From NCBI GenBank assembly GCA_021784835.1, contig JAJYHI010000061.1:24806-88805 (forward strand): a stretch of DNA of 64,000 bases, read 5' to 3'. The notes under the pieces were generated by a model, which did not search any database, had not been told where the DNA came from, and saw only the letters and a list, made by a program, of their open reading frames with translations. This stretch comes from a bacterium (GTDB lineage Bacteria > SZUA-79 > Acidulodesulfobacterales > Acidulodesulfobacteraceae). The position numbers and the translations under genes are program-made. Below, piece after piece: positions 18,629 to 26,175 of this stretch. Within the stretch, counting starts at the first letter, position 1. Each line of letters opens with the position of its first letter.

Positions 18629-19789
18629 TTAACGGGACAAAAGGGTTTTCGATATAGAAACAGCCTGATTTTTTGCCTCGATTACGTCTTCTATGGTCAT
18701 TAGCCCGAACGGCTTATGCTTCTGCATAACTTTTTCGACGTTTTGGGATATGCGCTCAAAAGAAATTTTTTCGCCCAAAAACAAATTAACAAAAAATTCG
18801 TTAGCCTCGCAAAAAACGGCAGGCATGCTTTTGCCGGTCCTTAAAGCCTCCCTTGCAAGATTCAGGAAAGGAAATTTTTCCGCATCCGGTGCAAAAAATT
18901 CGATGCTTCCGGCCTCCGCAAAATTCAGGGGCTTCATGAGTCCGTGAAAACGATAAGGATAAGACAGAGCATAGCCTATGGGCCCCTTCATATCCGGCCT
19001 GCCCATCTGAGCAATAACGGAACCGTCCTTAAATTCCACCATGGAATGTATTACCGCCTGAGGATGAATTAAAACCTCTATATCTTTTTCGTCGATATCG
19101 AATAAATAATGGGCTTCTATTATCTCGAGACCTTTATTTGCAAGGGTCGAAGAATCGATAGTAATTTTTTTTCCCATTTTCCATTTAGGATGGTTTAACG
19201 CCATAACCGGAGTAATTTTTTGAAATTCCGTTTTATTCATATTATAAAACGGGCCGCCCGACGCAGTGAGAATTAATTTTTTGACGTCGGTTTTTTTGCC
19301 GCAGCCAAGGCACTGAAATAAAGCGGAATGTTCGGAATCCACCGGAATTATTTTAGCTTTTGAAGCCGAGGCCGCGCGGTTAAGGATGCCGCCGGCCATC
19401 ACCATGGATTCTTTATTCGCAAGAGCTAAATCTTTGCCCGCGACAAGACTCAAATATGAAAGCATTAGGCCGGCAGACCCGCCAACCGCGTTTAAAACGA
19501 CATTTATATCGCCGTCTTCTATTGCTTCCTTAAATCCTTCGTCTCCGGAAAGAAATTTTGTTTTAATATTCCCGAACCGTTTTAATGCGTCCCCAGCCCT
19601 GTCCGATTCAGATTTTAAAGGAAGAACGCAGTAGGAAGGATTAACGTCTAAAATCTGCCTCTTCAGCTCTGCGCTAAAATGACCGGCGGCTACGGCTCTC
19701 ACGCAAAGTTTTTCGGGATACGAAAGCGCGACTTCGAAAGCGCTTTTGCCGATAGAGCCGGTAGAACCGGCAAGAAATATATTCCGCAT
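18629..19789 (-). CDS. dxr: 1-deoxy-D-xylulose 5-phosphate reductoisomerase
   Basis: Dxr makes 2-C-methyl-D-erythritol 4-phosphate, the committed step of the non-mevalonate isoprenoid pathway. The 386-residue protein has the NADPH-binding start FLAGSTGSIGKSAFEV, LANKESMVMAG, and metal/substrate residues in PVDSEHSALFQC and ASGGPF. NHPKWKMGKKITIDSSTLANKGLE and IHPQAVIHSMVEF are also present. It begins 13 bp after cdsA and closes the rpsB-to-dxr operon. The site-2 protease gene rseP, often next in line, is not present here. Confidence 0.95.
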   Translation of the reverse strand: MRNIFLAGSTGSIGKSAFEVALSYPEKLCVRAVAAGHFSAELKRQILDVNPSYCVLPLKSESDRAGDALKRFGNIKTKFLSGDEGFKEAIEDGDINVVLNAVGGSAGLMLSYLSLVAGKDLALANKESMVMAGGILNRAASASKAKIIPVDSEHSALFQCLGCGKKTDVKKLILTASGGPFYNMNKTEFQKITPVMALNHPKWKMGKKITIDSSTLANKGLEIIEAHYLFDIDEKDIEVLIHPQAVIHSMVEFKDGSVIAQMGRPDMKGPIGYALSYPYRFHGLMKPLNFAEAGSIEFFAPDAEKFPFLNLAREALRTGKSMPAVFCEANEFFVNLFLGEKISFERISQNVEKVMQKHKPFGLMTIEDVIEAKNQAVSISKTLLSR

Positions 19790-19802
19790 GGGGATTTATC
19801 CA

Positions 19803-20621
19803 TTACCTGCTATTTAAATAGAATAAGGCGATATAATAAAAAAAAGGGGCCGCAGGTATAAGGCTGTCTATTCTGTCGAGAATACCGCCGTGGCCGGGAA
19901 TTAAATGCCCGGAATCCTTTTTTTCTCCTGTCCTTTTAATCAGAGATTCGGTTAAATCGCCGAACATTCCGGCAATAACCGTTACGGAAGATAAAACGGC
20001 AAAAGAAACAAAAGTAAATTTTTTATAATCGCTTATAAAGGCTCTGAAGACAAAAGCAATGGCAACCGCGCCGAGAAATCCTATCAATGCTCCTTCTACG
20101 GTTTTCTTGGGACTCAGCGAAAAGAAAAGTTTATGCCTCCCAAAATGCCTGCCGCCGTAATATGCAAATATATCTGATGCCCACACGAGTACAAACAGCA
20201 ATAAAAGCAATAATCTTCCCCCGGAAAGAGCAAATATTTTTAACAGGAAAGATATGAGGAAACCCGCATAGAATATAGAAAATATGTCTAAAAACAGGCT
20301 TCTTCCCGACTCTGTTTTAAAAAAAAGAACGTTTTTTAAGAAAATAAGAAAGCCCGACAAAAAAAACGTAAAAATAAAAACGTCCCCGCTTAAAAAGCCG
20401 AAAGAAAAAGCTACGCATATAGCGAGAATTTCAGGCAGGATAAAATATCTGTATTCGTTCAAATCGAATATGCCGAAAATCTCATAAACCGATAAAGCGG
20501 TTAGGGCAATAGAAATAAAAAAAAATTCGTATATATTAAGTAAAAATATAGATATAATTATAGTTATTCCGAATATAATTCCAAATATAAATCTCTTTGG
20601 GTCAAACCTCGGTCTTTCCAA
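19803..20621 (-). CDS. cdsA: Phosphatidate cytidylyltransferase
   Basis: CdsA makes CDP-diacylglycerol from phosphatidate and CTP in the inner membrane. The 272-residue protein has about eight hydrophobic helices and the C-terminal signature region: DIFAYYGGRHFGRHKL, SPKKTVEGALIG, then GDLTESLIKR and KDSGHLIPGHGGILDRIDS, which contains the metal-binding Asp. The predicted start is TTG and overlaps the uppS end by 20 bases, indicating coupled translation. Confidence 0.93.
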   Translation of the reverse strand: MERPRFDPKRFIFGIIFGITIIISIFLLNIYEFFFISIALTALSVYEIFGIFDLNEYRYFILPEILAICVAFSFGFLSGDVFIFTFFLSGFLIFLKNVLFFKTESGRSLFLDIFSIFYAGFLISFLLKIFALSGGRLLLLLLFVLVWASDIFAYYGGRHFGRHKLFFSLSPKKTVEGALIGFLGAVAIAFVFRAFISDYKKFTFVSFAVLSSVTVIAGMFGDLTESLIKRTGEKKDSGHLIPGHGGILDRIDSLIPAAPFFYYIALFYLNSR

Positions 20622-21324
20622 ATCTTCTTATCCTTTTTTCATAATTTTTTAATGCCGCATTTAAGTTTTTCCTTCTAAAATCCGGCCATAAAGTTCCGGT
20701 GAAATATATTTCGGTATAAGCAATCTGGTAAAGCATAAAATTTGACAGCCTCTTTTCTCCGCTTGTCCTGATAAGAAAATCCGGTTCCGGCATTCCCGCC
20801 GTGTAAAGATACGAAGAAAAAAGTTCGCCGCTTATCCCTGCCCCCTCTTCGATATCTATTTTATTTTTTTTAAAATCTTCGGCTATTTTAGACGCGGCGT
20901 TCAATATTTCTTCTTTAGAGCCGTAGCTTAAGGCAAGGGTCAGGCGCAGTCTTTCAAAATTTTTTGTTTTATTTACGGCTTCTAAAAGGGATTTTTTTGA
21001 ATTTTCCGGAATTTTATCTATATTGCCGATAAAATTAAGCCTTATTTCGTTTTTTATAAGATACGGAAGTTCTATTCTAATGTATTCGGAAAGAAGGCTC
21101 ATCAGCGAATCTACTTCTTCCGGCGGCCTTGACCAGTTTTCGGAAGAAAAAGCGTAAACCGTAAGATATTTGATTTTATATTCTATTATCGCCTTGACGA
21201 CGGCTTTTAAAGATTTTATTCCTTCGACGTGTCCCTGTATCCGGTGCAGATTTCTTTTTTTTGCCCATCTGCCGTTTCCATCCATAATAATGGCAATATG
21301 TTTTGGAATATTTTTAAAATTCAT
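20602..21324 (-). CDS. uppS: Undecaprenyl diphosphate synthase
   Basis: UppS condenses isopentenyl diphosphate onto farnesyl diphosphate to make the C55 carrier lipid for peptidoglycan and polysaccharides. The 240-residue protein shows HIAIIMDGNGRWAKKR with the catalytic Asp, then GHVEGIKSLK, YAFSSENWSRP and a C-terminal LIRTSGEKRLSNFMLYQIAYTE-type segment (about residues 185-207). The ATG overlaps the frr stop in an ATGA junction. Its product supports the WbaP-like enzyme near 38 kb. Confidence 0.95.
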   Translation of the reverse strand: MNFKNIPKHIAIIMDGNGRWAKKRNLHRIQGHVEGIKSLKAVVKAIIEYKIKYLTVYAFSSENWSRPPEEVDSLMSLLSEYIRIELPYLIKNEIRLNFIGNIDKIPENSKKSLLEAVNKTKNFERLRLTLALSYGSKEEILNAASKIAEDFKKNKIDIEEGAGISGELFSSYLYTAGMPEPDFLIRTSGEKRLSNFMLYQIAYTEIYFTGTLWPDFRRKNLNAALKNYEKRIRRFGKTEV

Positions 21325-21881
21325 ACTTCCATTATTTCTTTTTCTTTTCGTTTCGTGATATCGTCTATTTCTTTAACGAAAGCATCGGTCAGTTCCTGAA
21401 TCTTTTTTTGCATCTTAAACGATGCGTCTTCCGAAATTTCTTTCGATTTTTCCGACGATTTTATCTTTTCGTTTGATATGCGCCTGTAGTTTCTAATCTC
21501 CTGTTTGAGCGATTCGGACAGCTTGCTCGTCTGTTTTATTATTTCCTTCCGCCTTTCCTGAGTTAACGCGGGTATTAAAATGCTTATGCTCTTGCCGTCG
21601 TTGGAAGGATTTAAAGAAGCATCGTATTTCTGAATAGCCTTTTCTATCGCCGGAAGAGAATTGATATCCCAAGGATTTATCATTATGGTCCTGCTGTCCG
21701 GCACCGATATCGTGGCAAGCCTTATTATGGGAGAAATAGAACCGTAATACTCGACGTTTATGCCGTCTATAAGACCGGTGGAAGCCCTTCCGGTTCTTAT
21801 TCTCGACAGCTCGCTTTTATAGCTGGAGATGGCATGGGACATTTTTGTTTTCGTCTCGTTAATAAATTCCGTTTCGTTCAT
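21321..21881 (-). CDS. frr: Ribosome recycling factor
   Basis: RRF splits post-termination ribosomes with EF-G. The 186-residue protein has the expected length and helical coiled-coil composition. Motifs include RTGRASTGLIDGI, VEYYGS, SVPDSRTIMINPWD, NPSNDGKSISILIPALTQERR and, near the C-terminus, TDAFVKEIDDITKRKEKEIMEV across the last helix. It is 43 bp downstream of pyrH and coupled to uppS by overlap. Confidence 0.95.
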   Translation of the reverse strand: MNETEFINETKTKMSHAISSYKSELSRIRTGRASTGLIDGINVEYYGSISPIIRLATISVPDSRTIMINPWDINSLPAIEKAIQKYDASLNPSNDGKSISILIPALTQERRKEIIKQTSKLSESLKQEIRNYRRISNEKIKSSEKSKEISEDASFKMQKKIQELTDAFVKEIDDITKRKEKEIMEV

Positions 21882-21924
21882 AACGCCGTCAGAAATTTTA
21901 ATAATTTATTATGAATAATAAAAA

Positions 21925-22650
21925 TTAAGAGTCCGCAATTATCGTGCCTATTAATTCTCCGCTTGCGACTTTCAATAAATTGCCCGGAACAAGCAGATTA
22001 AAAACCACGATAGGAAGCATATTGTCCATGCATAAAGAAATTGAAGTAGAATCCATAACCTTCAAGTTTTTATTTAAAACGTCTATATACGAAAGCCTTT
22101 CGAATTTTATTGCTTCTCGGTTTTTTAGAGGGTCGGCGTCAAAAACGCCTTCTATCCTTGTCGCTTTAAATATAACGTCGGCGTGAATTTCCATCGCCCT
22201 CAGCGATGCCGCGGTGTCGGTAGTAAAATAAGGATTGCCCGTTCCGGCGGCAAATATAACGACTCGTTTTTTCTCCAGATGTCTTAACGCCCTTCGCCTG
22301 ATATAAGGCTCGGCAACCTGCTGCATGGCTATGGCCGTTTGAACTCGCGATATAACCCCGTTATCCTCTAAGCTTGCCTGCAAGGCAAGGGCATTAATAA
22401 CAGTCGCAAGCATACCCATATAATCTCCCTGCGTGCGTTCAATGCCCAGCCCCTTGGACGACGACCCGAATCCCCTGAAAATATTGCCGCCTCCTATAAC
22501 GACGGCAACCTCGGCTCCGGCTTCGGTTACGGATTTTATCTCCCGCGAAACAAAATTTATAACGGCGGGGTCTATGCCGCATTTGCTTTCGCCGGCCAAT
22601 GCTTCTCCGCTAACCTTAAGCAATATTCTTTTATATTTGAGCCCCGGCAC
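21925..22650 (-). CDS. pyrH: UMP kinase
   Basis: PyrH phosphorylates UMP to UDP and is feedback controlled by UTP. The 241-residue amino-acid-kinase-fold protein has [66 protein letters not shown] and [12 protein letters not shown]. The start codon is GTG, one base after the tsf stop, using GGGGAG from the end of tsf as ribosome site. Confidence 0.95.
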   Translation of the reverse strand: MPGLKYKRILLKVSGEALAGESKCGIDPAVINFVSREIKSVTEAGAEVAVVIGGGNIFRGFGSSSKGLGIERTQGDYMGMLATVINALALQASLEDNGVISRVQTAIAMQQVAEPYIRRRALRHLEKKRVVIFAAGTGNPYFTTDTAASLRAMEIHADVIFKATRIEGVFDADPLKNREAIKFERLSYIDVLNKNLKVMDSTSISLCMDNMLPIVVFNLLVPGNLLKVASGELIGTIIADS

Positions 22651-22651
22651 C

Positions 22652-23257
22652 CTACTCCCCTAACTGGTATCTTACGAATCTTTTTAATATTATATTTTCT
22701 CCAAGCTTTGCGACCTCGCCGTCTATAACGGCGGATATGTTTTTGGACGGGTCTTTTATGAAAGGCTGCTCTAAAAGACAGACGTCCTGATAATATTTTT
22801 CGAGTTTTCCGTCGATTATCTTTTCCTTTACGGCTTGAGGCTTATCCATGGAGGCAAGCTGTTCCCTGTAAATCTCCTTTTCTTTTGCTATAATTTCCGG
22901 CGGAACCGCTTCTCTTTTAACGTAAATAGGATTTGAAGCGGCTATATGCATGGCTATATTTTTTGCAAGTTCTTGAAATTCGGTCGTTCTTGCGACAAAA
23001 TCCGTTTCGCAGTTTATTTCCAACAAAACCCCTATTCTTCCGCCGGCATGGATATAGGAATGGATTAAGCCTTCTTTCGCCTCTCTGCTGGCTTTTTTTT
23101 GCGCCTTGGCCAGACCTTTTTTTCTTAATATCTCGACGGCTTTATCTAAATCGCCGCCGGTTTCCGTAAGGGCGTTTTTGCAATCCACGAAGCCGGCCGC
23201 CGTCACGGAGCGAAGGTTTTTAACTTGCTCTGCCGTTATAATTACTGATTTTTCCAA
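22652..23257 (-). CDS. tsf: Elongation factor Ts
   Basis: EF-Ts is the nucleotide exchange factor of EF-Tu. The N-terminal UBA-like region [20 protein letters not shown] and the following [17 protein letters not shown] are diagnostic. The core motif [10 protein letters not shown], with the EF-Tu-contacting TDFV, is present. At 201 residues it is the short form with one core subdomain (E. coli has about 283), which is common in many phyla. It lies 35 bp after rpsB. Confidence 0.94.
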   Translation of the reverse strand: MEKSVIITAEQVKNLRSVTAAGFVDCKNALTETGGDLDKAVEILRKKGLAKAQKKASREAKEGLIHSYIHAGGRIGVLLEINCETDFVARTTEFQELAKNIAMHIAASNPIYVKREAVPPEIIAKEKEIYREQLASMDKPQAVKEKIIDGKLEKYYQDVCLLEQPFIKDPSKNISAVIDGEVAKLGENIILKRFVRYQLGE

Positions 23258-23292
23258 TTATTTTCCTCCGGTATGTAAAATTTTATTTACGG

Positions 23293-24114
23293 TTAGATAG
23301 ATATATCCGATTCTTCGCCGCTCTGCCCGGAAACATCGGGAACTATTTGGCCGGCGGCGGCAAAAGTTTCTTCGGTAATGCTCGTTTCGGGAACTGCGCC
23401 CGTTTTGCCCAATCCCGATTTTTCCATGCGAATATTTACTCCTTCTATAATGGCATCGGCCATCGTGCTTAAGATCAGCTTTATCGCTCTTATTGCGTCA
23501 TCGTTTCCCGGAATAAGATAATCTACCATATCCGGGTCGGCGTTCGTGTCGGCAACGCCTATAATAGGAATGCCGAGCCTTCTTGACTCCTGAGCCGCGA
23601 TTATCTCATGGTGCACATCGACTATAAAAACGGCGTCCGGAATTCTATCTAAGTCTCTTACCCCGTTAAGAACTTTTTGGAGTTTAATTATTTCTTTTTC
23701 CATTTTCGCCATTTCTTTTTTTGTAAACTTGGAAAATTCTTCCGATTCTTTAAGGGACTCAAGTTCTTTTAATCTTTTGATGGAAATCTTAATGGTCGCA
23801 AAATTGGTAATCATTCCGCCGAGCCATCTTTCGTTTACGTAAGGCATGCCGCATCTTTTTGCCTCTTCTACTACGATAGAATTTGCCTGTTTTTTCGTGC
23901 CGATAATAAGGACTGTTTTGCCTTCCCTGCCCATCTCCGAGAGCTTGTCGTAAGCCGCCGCTATATAAGGCAGCGATTTTTGAAGGTCGATTATGTGCAC
24001 CCCGTTTCTTGCCCCGTAAATATAGGGTTTCATTTTGGGATTCCACCTTTTGGTCTGATGTCCGAAATGGACTCCTGCTTCCAATAACTGTTTGATTGTA
24101 ACGTTAAACGGCAT
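23293..24114 (-). CDS. rpsB: 30S ribosomal protein S2
   Basis: S2 binds the 30S head-body junction. The reading starts MPFNVTIKQLLEAGVHFGHQ and contains RWNPKMKPYIYGARNGVHII, TVLIIGTKKQA, YVNERWLGGMITNF, PDAVFIVDVHHE and PIIGVADTNADPD. The frame is open 57 bases further upstream, but ATG 24114 is chosen for its AAAGGAGA ribosome site and the conserved N-terminus. The 273-residue protein carries a non-conserved Ser/Gly-rich C-terminal tail after residue 240. It leads the rpsB-tsf-pyrH-frr-uppS-cdsA-dxr operon. A TATAAT box on the minus strand at 24212-24207 is a candidate -10, but no good -35 accompanies it. Confidence 0.95.
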   Translation of the reverse strand: MPFNVTIKQLLEAGVHFGHQTKRWNPKMKPYIYGARNGVHIIDLQKSLPYIAAAYDKLSEMGREGKTVLIIGTKKQANSIVVEEAKRCGMPYVNERWLGGMITNFATIKISIKRLKELESLKESEEFSKFTKKEMAKMEKEIIKLQKVLNGVRDLDRIPDAVFIVDVHHEIIAAQESRRLGIPIIGVADTNADPDMVDYLIPGNDDAIRAIKLILSTMADAIIEGVNIRMEKSGLGKTGAVPETSITEETFAAAGQIVPDVSGQSGEESDISI

Positions 24115-24248
24115 TTTTAATCTCCTTTTGTGCTTTTTTCTCCCCGCCGCAGGTAACAGCTTCAAGCACAAATTACTACGACGGGTACGATTTGGTTAAA
24201 TGTTATATTATAATACGCTAAGCTTATTTTTTTATCATTTTTATACAT

Positions 24249-24956
24249 TTATTGCAAGAAAATTATTTTATAGAGAAAATTAAAAATATTATTATACCCG
24301 TTAACGGAAATTCTTTTTAATTCATAAGAATTGTCTCCAACGCCTATTTTGCCTCTTACCGTGGTAAACGCTCCCAGATAACCGGCTTTTTTAACGGCCC
24401 TCATAACGTCGGCGTTATATGCTCCGAACGGATAAGAAAAAAAATCTATACTCGTTTCAAGTATGCTTTCAAGATAAGCCTTGGAAGCTATCAGTTCGCC
24501 TATTAAAACGCCTTCTTCCAATCCGTCCAAATAATAGTGGTTGATTCCGTGGGAGCCGATAAAAAATCCTTCGTTAAACATTGATTTAATTTCGCTTTTA
24601 TTCAAAAAATCTTCGGGAACGCTTTCTCTTTCATCCGATACGGCATTTTTTTTTCCGATGAAACCGGTGCTGATAAATATCAGCGAAGAAAAACCGGCTT
24701 CTTTTAATACCGGATACGCGTTTAAATAATTATTCTCGTAGCCGTCGTCGAAAGTAATCAATAAAGGCTTGCGCGCCGGCGGTTTATGGCCTTTGACGAA
24801 CGCTAAAACATCTTTAGGCGTTACGGTTTTATAACCTAAGAACCTTAACAGGAGCATCTGTCTTTTAAACTGCTTTGGCGTAACATAAAGGCCTTTATAC
24901 ACCGCATTTTTTTTTGGATAATCTATTTTGTGGTAATACAGGACGGGAATTTTCAT
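24249..24956 (-). CDS. Polysaccharide deacetylase family protein (CE4)
   Basis: This 235-residue NodB-homology protein has motif 1 LLITFDDGYENN (catalytic base and metal Asp), motif 2 GSHGINHYYL (the His pair in H-x4-H spacing) and motif 3 FFSYPFGAYN. These residues are intact, so metal-dependent de-N-acetylation of an amino-sugar polymer is likely. There is no signal peptide at the predicted ATG start (MKIPVLYYHKIDYPKK), so the cellular location is uncertain. It sits 19 bp downstream of argJ on the same strand with no obvious functional link. Confidence 0.85.
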   Translation of the reverse strand: MKIPVLYYHKIDYPKKNAVYKGLYVTPKQFKRQMLLLRFLGYKTVTPKDVLAFVKGHKPPARKPLLITFDDGYENNYLNAYPVLKEAGFSSLIFISTGFIGKKNAVSDERESVPEDFLNKSEIKSMFNEGFFIGSHGINHYYLDGLEEGVLIGELIASKAYLESILETSIDFFSYPFGAYNADVMRAVKKAGYLGAFTTVRGKIGVGDNSYELKRISVNGYNNIFNFLYKIIFLQ

Positions 24957-24975
24957 AAATTCTTTAGGAAAAATG

Positions 24976-26175
24976 CTAACTCCTGTATGAAGCGTTTATA
25001 TCTATGTATTTTTTGGTCAGATTGCAGGTCAAAACCGTCCATTCGCTTTTTCCGCATTTTAAATCTATTTTCAAATCTATTTCTTTGGGAAACAAAAGGG
25101 TTTTCTCCGCCGTCTTGCTTAACTCCTTAGAAGCGGTTGAATTTTCCGCAATTATTTTACCGTTTATATAGATATCTATTTTTTCGGGTTTCATCCTGAC
25201 GGACGACCTTCCGACAGCCGCCATTATTCTCCCCCAGTTTAAATCCTGCCCCGTAATCATGGTTTTAAAAAGCGGGGAATTTGCCACCGTCATGGCGGCT
25301 TTCTTTGCGGCGGATTCGGTATAGGCGTTCTTAACCGTAATTTTTATAAGTTTTGTAGCTCCTTCTCCGTCTTTTACTATCATCTTTGCAAGTTCGAAAC
25401 ATATTTCGAAAAGAGCTTTTTTGACGATATTATAATTTGCGGCGGATTCTTTAATTAAGGGACTCTTTAGCCCCCGTAAACCGTAAACGGAATCCGGATA
25501 AAAAAATGCGGCGGTATCGTTGGTAGAGGTGTCTCCGTCAACCGTTATGGAATTAAACGACTTTTCGACGCATTCCCCGAACATTTTATCGGCGGTTTCC
25601 TTCTTTAAGGGTATGTCCGAAAATATAAAAGCAAGCATGGTGGCCATATCAGGCATTATCATGCCGGAACCTTTTGCGGTTCCTATTATTTTATATTTTA
25701 CGCCGTCCAGCAAAACATCTTTGGACGCCGTCTTGGAAAAAGTGTCCGTGGTCATTATGGATTTCGAAAAATCTTCAAATCCGCCGTTTTTTGCCGATTT
25801 AACCAATTCGGGAACGGCACCTGCTATTAACGGAACATTCAGTCTTTCGCCTATGACGCCCGTGGAACATATAAAGATATTCTCGGAATTAATACCGGTT
25901 TCTTTTGAAACCGATTCTACGACCTTTCGGGCATCGGTTATCCCGTATTTTCCGTTGCAGGCGTTTGCGTTTCCGGAATTTACGATTAAAGCTTTGATAA
26001 TATTTTTGGACCGGCTTTTAGAAATTATGACCGGGGCGGCCTTCACCTTATTTTTGGTAAAAACCGCGCTGACGCGCAAAGGCATATCGGATATCATTAG
26101 CCCGATATCTAAATCTTTATTCTTTTTTAATCCGCAGGATTTACCAGAAAATAAAAAATTATTGATTTTTTCCAT
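24976..26175 (-). CDS. argJ: Bifunctional glutamate N-acetyltransferase / amino-acid acetyltransferase ArgJ
   Basis: ArgJ transfers acetyl from N-acetylornithine to glutamate, recycling acetyl groups in arginine synthesis; some versions also use acetyl-CoA. The 399-residue proprotein is self-cleaved before a Thr nucleophile, here in MPDMATMLAF near residue 180. Other motifs are VNSGNANACNG, ICSTGVIGERL, the TSTND loop, and TGQDLNWGRIMAAVGRS. The ORF overlaps the end of secA by 17 bases, unusual company for argJ. A second candidate acetyltransferase (31691-32377) may prime the cycle. Confidence 0.94.
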   Translation of the reverse strand: MEKINNFLFSGKSCGLKKNKDLDIGLMISDMPLRVSAVFTKNKVKAAPVIISKSRSKNIIKALIVNSGNANACNGKYGITDARKVVESVSKETGINSENIFICSTGVIGERLNVPLIAGAVPELVKSAKNGGFEDFSKSIMTTDTFSKTASKDVLLDGVKYKIIGTAKGSGMIMPDMATMLAFIFSDIPLKKETADKMFGECVEKSFNSITVDGDTSTNDTAAFFYPDSVYGLRGLKSPLIKESAANYNIVKKALFEICFELAKMIVKDGEGATKLIKITVKNAYTESAAKKAAMTVANSPLFKTMITGQDLNWGRIMAAVGRSSVRMKPEKIDIYINGKIIAENSTASKELSKTAEKTLLFPKEIDLKIDLKCGKSEWTVLTCNLTKKYIDINASYRS